Positions 41,212-50,656 are shown, counted from the first letter of the stretch. The stretch is DNA of 64,000 nt from Saprospiraceae bacterium (GCA_016714895.1 JADKBV010000004.1:744001-808000), one strand, 5' to 3'. A program made the numbers and translations. Notes: generated from the sequence alone by a model not told the origin.

Positions 41212-44200
41212 TTAGTTTTTTAACCATCCTCCCGCTTTGCGTTGATATTTCTACCAAATAAGTGCCGGATACCAAATTTTGAACCGGTAGATACAATTCT
41301 TTGACACCGTTTGGAAATGAGTACAAAAGCATTTCTTTGCCGGTGATGTCTCTTAACACAAAATCGTACATCAACTGATCATATGAAGTGATTTTCACCC
41401 GATCATTTGCAGGATTTGGCGTAAGCATAATCTCTGATATTGTTGGATTTTCTGAAGAAATAACATTAAAAAAACTTAGGTTGTCCAACAAAATAACATC
41501 ATTTTTTACGTTGATATTTGATGTCCCGTCATGTCGGGATGTAAAGGCAATGATTCGGAATTTGCCCTTGAAATCCTTAGGCAGTGGAAGTGTATATTCC
41601 TGAGTGAAACCTTGCGCACTGTTCACAAATGTCTCCGGTGTAAAATTTCCGGAAGGGGATAAAAATTCTAATTTTAGGATGGTGGAATTTCCACCCAATT
41701 CAGGAAAATCGTTAAAAACCTCAGACCTGAATTGTCTCATGTCAAAACGCATTGTCGGCTGAACCATACCTGTAACGTCAAGACAGGATTCCGCAACAGT
41801 ATATTGTGATAGACCACCGTTTATTACTTTAAAATTGTCAATCTGTTCAAGACAAGGAAGGTTGGTAGATGAAAAATTGTTTTTTGAACGAAAATAATAT
41901 TCGCCCTCATACAAAAAGCTTGAAAAGGATGTATTGTGCCGGAATATTTCATCAAAATCGGTGTTTTCAAAAGTAAAAGTTTTTGAAGATTCAATAACTC
42001 CTTTTTCAAGTAATGTATATTGTGATGTATTATTGTCCGGATTTACATCAATCGCTGAAGTGAAATCATATGAAAAATTAAGTGATGTCCAATCATAGGG
42101 AATAGTAGCAGAAATGACCGTTTCCTGCCTTGGTGCCATGGCTGCCTGATGAACATGATTAAAAGTATAATTTTTGTTTTTGTCCAGATCATAAACATTC
42201 AGGGTAAAGGTTGTTCCTGCCGGGGCTGTAAAACAACTGTTATTTCTGACCCTGACAGAAAAAACAACTTCTGTGTTAAAACAGTCAACTTCTTTGTGCG
42301 AAACACCGGAAATGGCATATTCTACTCCTGTAGTGGCATAATTTTGAAAATACAGATAAAATCTGTTGTTTGACGCTACCTGATCTATGTGGACAAGATT
42401 AATTTCAATGGAGAAATATTCAGTTTTATCCACAATTTTAAACTCCGGCAATGGAATGATAACTGTAGAATCCGGCGCAAGCTCCTGCGGAAGGCTAAGC
42501 GTTTTGGTTAAGGTTTCCCCATTATGGGTCATGGTAAACGTAAACACATGTCCTTCAGGATACACAATGGTTCCCCTGTTTATAAAATACATATTGATTT
42601 CAGGTTGTTGTCCCAAATAACAGGTATAACTGTTATTCGGATCGTTTTTTATTTTGGCTGAAACAGCTACATCATCATAATTTTCAATGACAACATCTTC
42701 GTACGGCAGACCGACAGCCTGCCACGCTTGTTCAAGTGAACGATATTGCTGACTGTTTATACCAAAAAGGCTTTCGCAGGCAAGGAGAGAATAGGTATAC
42801 ATATCCGGATAGGTCGAGCCGGGCATAAGATAGGATGTCTGACACAAAAAAACGATATCGAGGATGTCTTGCATCTCAAGAGGAATAACGGTATAGACTG
42901 TGTCCACTTCGTTTTTGCCGCTTCCTCCCTCCACCAACAGGTAAAACCAATGATTCAATACTCCACTATTGCTGTGTACACTTCCCCCGTCTCTCCAATG
43001 TTTGCCTTTGTACATCTTCGGATTGTTGTAGATATTCGGATCCTGCATAGAGCGCAAAGGTCTTGCAAAACGTGTAGCTACAATTTCATGACCAATCGGC
43101 CAGTCAAAATTGTCCGGGTCAACAATCTTTTCAAAAGCTTTTCCGATGATGTCACTGAATGCTTCATTTAAAGCACCTGATTCATTTGAATAAACAAGTT
43201 TGGCGTTTTCAGAAGTGATTCCGTGAGCAAATTCATGACCTACAATACTGAAGGTTGTCAACGGATGATAATGACAATTACCGTTACCAAACGCGGCATT
43301 CTGATTGTTCCACGAAGCATTGACAAGATCTGCCCCGTTATTGATGTTTACCCGGGCAATCATCGATCGGCCATTTCCGTTTATTCCTGAATAGTCAAAC
43401 CGGTCGACCAGAAAATCGTAAAACTTCATGGTTGCATAATGAGCATCATACGCTACATGTGCCAGTTTTGCCACAGATGGTTTTTCCCAGACATTGTCGT
43501 CATCACTTAGCATGATATCTCCCGCGGAAGTATTGACAAAAGTTGAGTTTCCGTTACCACGGGTGACATCTCTTAATACAAATTTATTGGGCTCTACCTG
43601 TTCTGTTTCAATTTCTACTGTACCATAATGATAACTCGGGGCGGTACCTTTCGGAAAATAAGTGCACTCCAGATTTTGTGAAAAAAGTACATTTCCATTT
43701 GTTGCGTCCAGAATATATTGATAATATTTTTGATTGGACAAAGAGGATATATGTACATCATATGCTAATTTGTAGAAACCCGAACTTTGCGGAAAAGACT
43801 TGTCAATAATTATTTTCTCAAAATGATTGATTTCAAAATCCCGGGATGTTGATACATCAGAAATTTGATCTTCAAAAAATATTTCTTTTGTCCTGTTTAT
43901 AATCGTCAGACTGTCAAGGCTTTCGCCGAAAGGTATGTCAATATTTTTTGCCCATTGCCCGGTTATATGGTCAACAAGGCCTTCTTTGGTATGTAAAAAG
44001 ACATAGTGACCGTATACAGGAATATTATTAAATTTTTGTTGATATCTGAGATGATTTTTGGTGAATTTTGAAAAACCGGTTTTTTCCAATACAAAATCAG
44101 ATGCCTGCTGAATACCCAATTCGTGTTTATATTCACTGAAATAAACCGAAGGGTTGACCTTTACGGAAGGATATACAACAGAATTTTGGGTCGGTTTCGA

Positions 44201-44260
44201 TTGTGAAAACCCATGATAAACAAACAAAAAGGTCAGAATTAAAGAAAAAGACAACTTCAT
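41204..44260 (-). CDS. Thermolysin-like M4 metallopeptidase with type IX sorting domain
   Basis: A 1018-residue secreted protease. It has a signal peptide (LSFSLILTFLFVYHGFSQS), a propeptide with FTP/PepSY-like parts (about residues 25-190) and an M4 catalytic domain at about 220-530. The zinc ligands are H342 and H346 in HEFAH and E366 in ESGALNEAFSD. A long beta-rich region with CARDB-like repeats spans about 545-790, then a domain that may bind substrate (about 800-935). The final 75 residues form a type IX tail (ISEIMLTPNPANDRVKITSY, ending KKLIR). It should be exported through the SprA pore. Its 3' end overlaps the rhomboid gene by 8 bp. Confidence 0.92.
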   Translation of the reverse strand: MKLSFSLILTFLFVYHGFSQSKPTQNSVVYPSVKVNPSVYFSEYKHELGIQQASDFVLEKTGFSKFTKNHLRYQQKFNNIPVYGHYVFLHTKEGLVDHITGQWAKNIDIPFGESLDSLTIINRTKEIFFEDQISDVSTSRDFEINHFEKIIIDKSFPQSSGFYKLAYDVHISSLSNQKYYQYILDATNGNVLFSQNLECTYFPKGTAPSYHYGTVEIETEQVEPNKFVLRDVTRGNGNSTFVNTSAGDIMLSDDDNVWEKPSVAKLAHVAYDAHYATMKFYDFLVDRFDYSGINGNGRSMIARVNINNGADLVNASWNNQNAAFGNGNCHYHPLTTFSIVGHEFAHGITSENAKLVYSNESGALNEAFSDIIGKAFEKIVDPDNFDWPIGHEIVATRFARPLRSMQDPNIYNNPKMYKGKHWRDGGSVHSNSGVLNHWFYLLVEGGSGKNEVDTVYTVIPLEMQDILDIVFLCQTSYLMPGSTYPDMYTYSLLACESLFGINSQQYRSLEQAWQAVGLPYEDVVIENYDDVAVSAKIKNDPNNSYTCYLGQQPEINMYFINRGTIVYPEGHVFTFTMTHNGETLTKTLSLPQELAPDSTVIIPLPEFKIVDKTEYFSIEINLVHIDQVASNNRFYLYFQNYATTGVEYAISGVSHKEVDCFNTEVVFSVRVRNNSCFTAPAGTTFTLNVYDLDKNKNYTFNHVHQAAMAPRQETVISATIPYDWTSLNFSYDFTSAIDVNPDNNTSQYTLLEKGVIESSKTFTFENTDFDEIFRHNTSFSSFLYEGEYYFRSKNNFSSTNLPCLEQIDNFKVINGGLSQYTVAESCLDVTGMVQPTMRFDMRQFRSEVFNDFPELGGNSTILKLEFLSPSGNFTPETFVNSAQGFTQEYTLPLPKDFKGKFRIIAFTSRHDGTSNINVKNDVILLDNLSFFNVISSENPTISEIMLTPNPANDRVKITSYDQLMYDFVLRDITGKEMLLYSFPNGVKELYLPVQNLVSGTYLVEISTQSGRMVKKLIR

Positions 44261-44298
44261 TTTTAGATAATTTTAAGATATTTCAGGCAATCAACGTT

Positions 44299-44306
44299 CA
44301 AAAGTA
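44299..44306 (-). promoter_or_regulatory. Candidate -7 element of the M4 protease
   Basis: Minus-strand TACTTTTG fits TAnnTTTG, 39 bp before the ATG. The -33 region lacks a clear TTTG. Confidence 0.35.
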
Positions 44307-44425
44307 TAAAAAATAAAGTTTTTCTTAACGTAATAGTTAAAAATATTGTAAGATAATGACAATCTGTTACATAATAGGCGGTTTTATGGTTTTTGAATTA
44401 TTAATAACACCTAAAATCAACAGAT

Positions 44426-45589
44426 ATGAAAACCATACTTTACACCCTCAGCTTTATGTTTTTATTGGCTTCCTGTGCTTCTGTTGACAAACTTGTCCGG
44501 AAAGGAAATTACGAAGAAGCCTTCAGCAAAGGAATATCTTATTTCAGTAGCAGCAAAAAAAGAAAAACAGCAGATGTCAAAGCATTTGAAAAGGCATATC
44601 AGCTTCTGACAGAAAGGGACCTGGCTGAAATCGAGAGATTAAAGTGGTCTTCCGGCCCAGCTTCCTGGTCACACATCGTCAGAATGTATGAAAATCTGGA
44701 AAGGAGGCAGTTTACCCTGAACAGAATTTTGCCTTTGGTCAGTGAAGATGGTTACACAGCAGTTTTCGAATTTAAAGATTACGCCTCTTTAGTCAGAAAT
44801 GCCAAAGAACAAGCAGCACTCGTTATCTATCAAAGTGCAAGTGATATGTTGGCTAAGGCAGAGATCAAAAAAGACAAAAACATGGCCAAAAGGGCTTATG
44901 TTGAATTTGAAAAAGTGGAATCTTATCTCTTTAATTTCAGAGATGTCAGAACCCTGAAAGAGAAAGCCCTTACCCTTGGACACAAAATAATCTATGTTGA
45001 TATCCGTAATGATATCTCCGGAAGAGCAGGTAAGGATATTGACAAAACCATGTGGAACTACGCGCTTGGCAGGCATGATGACCTGTGGCATAGCTTCCGC
45101 TTCAGAGAAGAAGATGACATGGAAAACGGAGATATGTTGGTTTTGTTGGATATTCACCATCTCGATATCAGTCCTGAAAAAGAAAATAATATTCATTTCA
45201 CAGAACAAAAAGACATTTTGGTAAGAACTGACAAATGGATAGAAAAAAAGGATAGTGTCGAAATAGAAAAAATTAAAGAATATTATCAAACTGTTTCGGC
45301 AAATCTGATTGAAACCTTCAGAGAAAAAAATGCAATTCTTGAAGGTGGTGTACGATTGGTCGATTTACAAAGGAACAGTGTTATTTCTGAAAAACCAATT
45401 AATGTTCATTTTGCCTTTGCAGATCGCGGAATGATGTTTGTTGGCGACGAAAGAGCGTTGTATGAAGATACCAAAAAGAAACTGGATCTGCATTTGGAAA
45501 ACTTTCCTATAGATGAAGAGATAGTTACTTATTTGGTCGGTGAATACAAAAAAGTTATCAGTTCGGAACTCAACAGAACAAAATCATAA
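44426..45589 (+). CDS. Lipoprotein of unknown function
   Basis: A 387-residue protein with a lipoprotein signal (LASCAS, Cys17). The first mature residues form helical repeats (VRKGNYEEAFSKGISYF, AFEKAYQLLTERDLAEIERL), then a region mixing helices and strands that includes HKIIYVDIRNDISGR and LVLLDIHHLDISPEKEN. No catalytic motif is visible, and I do not recognise a named family, although similar lipoproteins are common in Bacteroidota. It stands alone: the upstream gene is divergent and a terminator follows. Being a surface or periplasmic helical-repeat protein is the only role I can support. Confidence 0.7.
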   Translation: MKTILYTLSFMFLLASCASVDKLVRKGNYEEAFSKGISYFSSSKKRKTADVKAFEKAYQLLTERDLAEIERLKWSSGPASWSHIVRMYENLERRQFTLNRILPLVSEDGYTAVFEFKDYASLVRNAKEQAALVIYQSASDMLAKAEIKKDKNMAKRAYVEFEKVESYLFNFRDVRTLKEKALTLGHKIIYVDIRNDISGRAGKDIDKTMWNYALGRHDDLWHSFRFREEDDMENGDMLVLLDIHHLDISPEKENNIHFTEQKDILVRTDKWIEKKDSVEIEKIKEYYQTVSANLIETFREKNAILEGGVRLVDLQRNSVISEKPINVHFAFADRGMMFVGDERALYEDTKKKLDLHLENFPIDEEIVTYLVGEYKKVISSELNRTKS

Positions 45590-45597
45590 TAAAACTG

Positions 45598-45639
45598 ATT
45601 CCAAACACCAATTTTTTATGCGGTGTTTGGAATTTTTTT
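45598..45639 (+). terminator. Intrinsic terminator after the 44.4-kb lipoprotein
   Basis: A perfect 12-bp stem (ATTCCAAACACC / GGTGTTTGGAAT) with a 12-nt loop, followed by a run of seven T residues. Confidence 0.85.
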
Positions 45640-45717
45640 ATTAAAATTAATAGTTGATTGTAATAATATTATACATCTAAAAAAAAAAATATGAAATTTA
45701 TCTGCCGCATTATGGTT

Positions 45718-45744
45718 TTTGTATAATAATTCGTATTATATTTG
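45718..45744 (+). promoter_or_regulatory. Candidate promoter of the ECF sigma gene
   Basis: TTTG (45718-45721), 15-bp spacer and TATATTTG (45737-45744), a full -7 match. This would leave a leader of about 95 nt before the ATG at 45846. Confidence 0.4.
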
Positions 45745-45845
45745 CAGTTCATAAATTTTTAAAAATCAAATTTTTGTCTATCGGTTAGAATATTTACACT
45801 TTTTATACAACTTATTTTTTCGTTGACCTATAAAATCGTGTGAGT

Positions 45846-46433
45846 ATGAATATGCGTAAGATAGCTGATCAGGATTTGATTACCTTATATCAAGGGGGCA
45901 ATCACTTAGCATTTGAGGAATTATTAAATCGTTACAAAGAAAAGATATTTACATCTATATATCTTTTTGTGAAGGATACTGAAACAGCAGAAGACCTTTT
46001 TCAGGAAGTATTTATTAAAATCGTAGATACACTACGTAAAAACAAATACAACAACGAAGGTAAATTTTTGCAATGGGCTATGCGTATTGCTTATAACATG
46101 TGTGTGGACCATTTCAGAAAATCCAAAAAAATGTCTAAAGTTTCATCTTCAGAAAGTTTTGATATTTTTAATATTATCGAATGCAAAAATGATAATATGG
46201 AAAGTAAGATCATGAAAGATACCATGCACGAACAATTACGTAATCTTGTGGATCAATTACCTGATGAACAAAGAGAGGTAATTATCCTGAGACATTATGG
46301 AGATATGAGTTTTAAAGAGATTTCAATGATGACTCAGGTGAGTATCAATACTTCTTTGGGAAGAATGAGATATGCACTCATCAATCTCCGTAAAATGATG
46401 ATGGAAAAAGAAATGGCATTTCTGAATGCCTGA
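45846..46433 (+). CDS. RNA polymerase ECF-type sigma factor
   Basis: A 195-residue sigma-70 family protein of the group IV (ECF) class. Region 2 spans about residues 20-95 (LLNRYKEKIFTSIYLFVKDT, AEDLFQEVFIKIVDTLRKN, FLQWAMRIAYNMCVDHFRKS). Region 4 spans about 132-185 (LPDEQREVIILRHYGDMSFK, ISMMTQVSINTSLGRMRYAL). No anti-sigma gene lies downstream, which is unusual for ECF factors though common in Bacteroidota. A terminator follows immediately, separating it from the carotenoid genes. The start could also be ATG 45852 or GTG 45840. Confidence 0.9.
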   Translation: MNMRKIADQDLITLYQGGNHLAFEELLNRYKEKIFTSIYLFVKDTETAEDLFQEVFIKIVDTLRKNKYNNEGKFLQWAMRIAYNMCVDHFRKSKKMSKVSSSESFDIFNIIECKNDNMESKIMKDTMHEQLRNLVDQLPDEQREVIILRHYGDMSFKEISMMTQVSINTSLGRMRYALINLRKMMMEKEMAFLNA

Positions 46434-46467
46434 CAGATTTTGAGTTTTTATTTTAGGTTTGGTTGAT

Positions 46468-46510
46468 AAAAGCGAAAATACTTTAAAATGGTATTTTCGC
46501 TTTTGTTTTA
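46468..46510 (+). terminator. Intrinsic terminator after the sigma factor
   Basis: A perfect 14-bp stem (AAAAGCGAAAATAC / GTATTTTCGCTTTT) with a 9-nt loop and a T-rich tail. Confidence 0.88.
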
Positions 46511-46564
46511 TATAGCCGGCACTCAAAAAAACTTAAATTCAAAAACCATACTTACAATAATTGA

Positions 46565-46615
46565 ATGTAAAATTTTTACATCATGTAAATTTTTCATAAA
46601 TTGTGCTTTTTACAT
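46565..46615. promoter_or_regulatory. Candidate operator with repeated ATGTAAA/TTTACAT half-sites before crtI
   Basis: ATGTAAAATTTTTACAT at 46565-46581 is a 17-bp palindrome with 8-bp arms. A further ATGTAAA half-site starts at 46583, and TTTTTACAT lies at 46607-46615. All are within 60-145 bp of the crtI start and upstream of the TACATTTG element. Four half-sites in 51 bp suggest a binding site for a dimeric or tetrameric regulator. The regulator is unknown. Confidence 0.4.
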
Positions 46616-46676
46616 TTTTGATGTTTTTGTTTTTACCGGATATTCAAAAAATATCAAGTAAACACAAACATTCGAA

Positions 46677-46684
46677 TACATTTG
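46677..46684 (+). promoter_or_regulatory. Candidate -7 element of crtI
   Basis: TACATTTG fits TAnnTTTG; transcription would begin near 46690, which rules out the in-frame TTG at 46689 and supports the start at 46710. No TTTG is present at the -33 position, as expected of an activator-dependent promoter. Confidence 0.45.
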
Positions 46685-46709
46685 TTGTTTGGTCAAAAAT
46701 TTTTTTCAT

Positions 46710-48179
46710 TTGAAAAGTGTAGGTATCATAGGTTCCGGATTTGCTTCCATGTCAGCAGCAGCTTGTTTGGCAAAGGCAGGTTACAAAGTGGACGTATTTG
46801 AAAAAAACAGTTCCCCGGGTGGCAGGGCGCGCAAATTTTCAAAAGATGGTTTTGTATTTGATATGGGACCTTCGTGGTATTGGATGCCTGAAGTATTTGA
46901 AAACTTCTACAATCTTTTCGGAAAGTCTGCCAAAGATTTTTATGAATTGATCAGACTTGATCCTTCTTACAGAGTATATTTTGGTCAAAACGATTTGGTG
47001 GATGTTCCGGCAGATTATCTGGCGCTGAAAACACTTTTCGAAAGTATTGAGCCGGGTAGTAGTGCCGGTTTGGACAAGTTTCTGGATGAAGCCGAATACA
47101 AATACAAAGTGGGTATGAACGAATTTGTATGGAAACCCAGTCTTTCCGTTACCGAATTTTTTGATCTCCGAATTCTCAAAAGTCTTTTCAAACTTCAGAT
47201 GTTTTCTTCCATAGCAAAGGAAGTGGACACCTTGTTTACCCATCCCAAACTCAGAGAAATTTTAAAGTTTCCGGTTTTGTTTCTTGGAGCAACACCCGAA
47301 AATACGCCAGCTTTATATAGTCTGATGAATTACGCAGACTTAAAACTCGGTACATGGTATCCTAAAAAAGGAATGTACGAAATCGTCGAAGCTTTTCACA
47401 AAATCGCCCTTTCACAGGGAGCAAACTTTCATTTCAGTGAAGAGGTCGTTTCTATCGATACCGAAGGAAAAAAAACAGTAGGGTTTACTACATCAAAACA
47501 AAAATACACTTTTGATTACGTGATTGCAGGGGGTGATTACCACCATACAGATCAGGTTCTTTTATCTGAAAATCAAAGATCTTACAGTCCGGAATATTGG
47601 AATAAAAGAGTTATGGCTCCCAGCTCATTACTTTTTTATGTGGGACTTAGTCAGAAAGTTGACGGACTTTTACACCATAACCTGTTTTTTGATCAGGATT
47701 TTGCTAAACACGCAGATGAGATTTATACAAATCCTGCCTGGCCAGAAAAACCGTTGTTTTATGTATCATGTCCTTCAAAAACAGATCATACGATAGCTCC
47801 GGAAGGAAAAGAAAATATGTTTATGCTTATGCCGATAGCACCGGGTTTGGACGACAACCTTCAAAAAAGGGAAGAATATTTTGACATTATGTGTGACAGA
47901 ATGTTCAGGGTCATAGGGACAGATATCAGACCACTGGTCGAATATAAGAGAAGTTATTGCCTGACTGATTTTCAGGAAGATTATCACGCATTCAAAGGAA
48001 ATGCCTACGGTCTGGCAAATACGCTGTTACAAACAGCATTTCTGAAACCCAAAATGCAACATAAAACGTTAAAAAATCTGTTTTTTACAGGTCAACTTAC
48101 CACTCCGGGACCGGGTGTTCCCCCATCAATTATTTCAGGTCAGGTAGTGGCCAATTTCATCATTCAAAATGCAATTTAA
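46710..48179 (+). CDS. crtI: Phytoene desaturase (CrtI)
   Basis: A 489-residue FAD-dependent desaturase that introduces double bonds into phytoene on the way to lycopene. The N-terminal dinucleotide-binding motif is VGIIGSGFASMSAAACL (about residues 3-19), followed by VDVFEKNSSPGGRARKF. The C-terminal carotenoid-desaturase region has FFTGQLTTPGPGVPPSIISG. No ATG opens the frame before the FAD motif; TTG 46710 gives MKSVGIIGSG, the typical family start. A promoter element at 46677-46684 and palindromic sites lie just upstream. The stop is 2 bp before crtB, so the pair forms an operon. No cyclase, ketolase or hydroxylase gene is in view. Confidence 0.93.
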   Translation: MKSVGIIGSGFASMSAAACLAKAGYKVDVFEKNSSPGGRARKFSKDGFVFDMGPSWYWMPEVFENFYNLFGKSAKDFYELIRLDPSYRVYFGQNDLVDVPADYLALKTLFESIEPGSSAGLDKFLDEAEYKYKVGMNEFVWKPSLSVTEFFDLRILKSLFKLQMFSSIAKEVDTLFTHPKLREILKFPVLFLGATPENTPALYSLMNYADLKLGTWYPKKGMYEIVEAFHKIALSQGANFHFSEEVVSIDTEGKKTVGFTTSKQKYTFDYVIAGGDYHHTDQVLLSENQRSYSPEYWNKRVMAPSSLLFYVGLSQKVDGLLHHNLFFDQDFAKHADEIYTNPAWPEKPLFYVSCPSKTDHTIAPEGKENMFMLMPIAPGLDDNLQKREEYFDIMCDRMFRVIGTDIRPLVEYKRSYCLTDFQEDYHAFKGNAYGLANTLLQTAFLKPKMQHKTLKNLFFTGQLTTPGPGVPPSIISGQVVANFIIQNAI

Positions 48180-48181
48180 CC

Positions 48182-49018
48182 ATGGATGCACTTTATAATA
48201 AAGTATGTATGCAATGCAGCAAACTGGTAACCAACGAGTACAGCACTTCATTTTCATTGGGAATCCGTATGTTTTCCAAAGATTTGAGGCTGCCTATATG
48301 TGCGATATATGGATTTGTACGATTTGCTGACGAAATTGTGGATACATTTCACGAAAGTGATAAAAAACAACTCCTCAGAGAATTCAAAACCGATACGTAC
48401 AAGGCAATCCGCCAAAAGTTGAGTCTGAATCCGATTTTACACGCTTTCCAAAAAGTAGTGAATGATTATCAGATCCCGGTTGAATTGATCGAAGCTTTTT
48501 TAGAGAGTATGGAAATGGATCTTGAGCCGGTTATTTATGACGATATTTTATTAAAAAAATACATCTACGGTTCTGCGGAAGTAATCGGCCTGATGTGTCT
48601 GAAAGTATTTGTCAAAAATGATGACGTCCAATATGAAATTCTGAAACCGTACGCCTGCGCTTTGGGTTCAGCTTTTCAGAAAATCAACTTTCTAAGAGAT
48701 ATGAAGTCGGATTTTGTGGAAAGAGGAAGGGTATATTTTCCGGATGTAGACTTCGAAAATTTTACTAATGAAGATAAAATTCGTATTGAGGAAGATATTC
48801 ATAATGAATTTATGATGGCCTATAAAGGAATTAAAAAACTTCCTTCCAATTCCCGATTGGGTGTTTATTGTGCATACAAATATTATCTGAATCTTTTTTA
48901 TAAAATAAAATCTCTCCCTGCATCATCAGTTATAGAAAAACGAATCAGGGTATCAGACAAAAGAAAGTTGTTTGTACTTACTACGTCTCTTGTCCAAAAT
49001 AAATTTGGATTATTATAA
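48182..49018 (+). CDS. crtB: Phytoene synthase (CrtB)
   Basis: A 278-residue trans-prenyltransferase that condenses two geranylgeranyl diphosphates head to head into phytoene. The two aspartate-rich motifs are D50 and D54 in RFADEIVD and the second in NFLRDMKSDFVERGRVYFP. An NSE/squalene-synthase-type fold is expected from the helical profile. It starts 2 bp after crtI, so the two are co-translated. Its end lies 7 bp from the convergent S10 peptidase gene, with no clear terminator. Confidence 0.95.
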   Translation: MDALYNKVCMQCSKLVTNEYSTSFSLGIRMFSKDLRLPICAIYGFVRFADEIVDTFHESDKKQLLREFKTDTYKAIRQKLSLNPILHAFQKVVNDYQIPVELIEAFLESMEMDLEPVIYDDILLKKYIYGSAEVIGLMCLKVFVKNDDVQYEILKPYACALGSAFQKINFLRDMKSDFVERGRVYFPDVDFENFTNEDKIRIEEDIHNEFMMAYKGIKKLPSNSRLGVYCAYKYYLNLFYKIKSLPASSVIEKRIRVSDKRKLFVLTTSLVQNKFGLL

Positions 49019-49025
49019 TAATCTT

Positions 49026-50522
49026 CTAATATTTTGCCGGTTTTCCTCCGGATTGTGAACCAAGAATAAATTGTCTCAAATCATCGGTTGATTTAGCAAG
49101 ATCTTCTTTTCTGAGATACATCATGTGACCGCTCCGATATCCTTTGAAGGACATTCTGTCTTTGAGCCTGCCGCTTGGGTCTAGTTGCCACATCGTATAT
49201 TTTGCATTAAAATATGTTGTCGCACCGTCGTAATATCCTGATTGAAATAAAACTTTCAGATATGGATTCTGAGCCATGGCTTGCCTCAAATTGTCGCGTG
49301 TATTGTCATTTTCATTATTCCAGGGACTAACATCGCCAAACATGTTATATTTTACATCCGTTTTGAAATTAAGTTCTGTTCTGAAATAATGGTTTATAGC
49401 GGGAGTAAAGGAGTGTAGCCAGGAGGTAAGTTCTGCGTTATAATCAGGCGACGAACCGCTCAATTTTCTATCAATACCCAGATATCTTGAGTCCAGCCGA
49501 CCTACATTATAACCCATACTGTCTTTAAGTAAATGTTTCCAAAAATAGGAGGGAGACACCACCAAATTGTTTTCCATAAAATCGTCATAACTCAGGCCTG
49601 TATAACGAGCCAGTTTATGTGCCATTTCTCTCTTTTTTGCGATTTCCGTAAATCCTGCTGTCACAAATGTAGGAATGGCCTCTTCAATGGCAAATTTTTC
49701 AACTTCAGGCAGGATTTCTTCCAGGTCTTTTGACTGCAGGTCAGCAGGCAATTTTTTGTGGTACCAGGCTGAAGCTGTGTAGTAAGGAATGTTCAATGCA
49801 TCAGATACCGGATTGTCCTGTCGCAATACTTTATAGTCAGCAGGTGATACCAAAATGACCCCATTCAGGTACATCCATTGTTTGTTCTGAAGTTCTAATG
49901 CCAAACCGGCGACTCTTGTGCCACCATAACTTTCACCGATGAGATATTTTGGTGAAGGCCATCTTCCGGCCCGGGTAACAAAAGTATTGATCCATTCTGC
50001 CAGATATTTAATGTCCGCATTGATGCCAAAAAATTTTGTTTTGTCTACATCCTTTCCGGTAAGCGGAATCGTACGCGAATAACCGGTGTTTACCGGGTTA
50101 ACGTAGATGATATCACAAACATCAAGCACAGAATATGGATTTTCTTTAAATCCATAAGGTTGTACAGGATATCCTTCATCATCAATGTTTAGGATTCTGG
50201 GGCCGGTGTAGGCGAGATGCATCCAGACAGATGCTGATCCCGGTCCTCCGTTGAAGGAGATCAAAAGAGGCCTTTCGTCATAGGATTTTAGGCCATTTCG
50301 TTTATAATATGTATAATGAAGGTAGGCTATTTCTTTTCCATCTTCACCCCAAACCGGTTGAGTGCCTGTCGTTGCTGAATAGGCGACAAGATTTCCTTTA
50401 ATGGTAACCTGATGTTGTGTGGTTACCTCACTGTCGGAAGCCAAAGACAGTTCTTGAGCTGTTATTTGGGTTAAACCCCAAAAGGATAAAAACAAGATAA
50501 GATAAACGGACTTTTTTGTCAT
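49026..50522 (-). CDS. S10 family serine carboxypeptidase-like peptidase
   Basis: A 498-residue secreted alpha/beta-hydrolase with a signal peptide (YLILFLSFWGLTQITAQ). The nucleophile is in LIGESYGGTRVAG (Ser near 195), preceded by ISFNGGPGSASVWMHLAY, a typical S10 oxyanion-hole sequence. The C-terminal YRSGHMMYLRKEDLAKS carries the histidine, and the aspartate is likely in LFQSGYYDGATTYF. S10 enzymes remove C-terminal amino acids. Export to the periplasm is expected; a type IX tail is not visible. A TATATTTG element lies 30 bp upstream. Confidence 0.9.
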   Translation of the reverse strand: MTKKSVYLILFLSFWGLTQITAQELSLASDSEVTTQHQVTIKGNLVAYSATTGTQPVWGEDGKEIAYLHYTYYKRNGLKSYDERPLLISFNGGPGSASVWMHLAYTGPRILNIDDEGYPVQPYGFKENPYSVLDVCDIIYVNPVNTGYSRTIPLTGKDVDKTKFFGINADIKYLAEWINTFVTRAGRWPSPKYLIGESYGGTRVAGLALELQNKQWMYLNGVILVSPADYKVLRQDNPVSDALNIPYYTASAWYHKKLPADLQSKDLEEILPEVEKFAIEEAIPTFVTAGFTEIAKKREMAHKLARYTGLSYDDFMENNLVVSPSYFWKHLLKDSMGYNVGRLDSRYLGIDRKLSGSSPDYNAELTSWLHSFTPAINHYFRTELNFKTDVKYNMFGDVSPWNNENDNTRDNLRQAMAQNPYLKVLFQSGYYDGATTYFNAKYTMWQLDPSGRLKDRMSFKGYRSGHMMYLRKEDLAKSTDDLRQFILGSQSGGKPAKY

Positions 50523-50551
50523 AACCGAATTTCATTTTAACAGAAAAAGAA

Positions 50552-50581
50552 CAAATATAATAACTTGTACCTTACAGGAAA
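50552..50581 (-). promoter_or_regulatory. Candidate promoter of the S10 peptidase
   Basis: Minus-strand TTTC (50581-50578), 18-bp spacer and TATATTTG (50559-50552). Confidence 0.4.
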
Positions 50582-50656
50582 GATTTTTTTAGTTTAACGG
50601 AGCATAATCTTTTGGAATACTTTTTGCCATACAAAACGACCATTCGGTGTGTAATT

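Noticed and set aside
45670..45690. Run of eleven A residues before the sigma gene
   Set aside because: An ordinary poly-A tract in AT-rich intergenic DNA; not a repeat of interest by itself.
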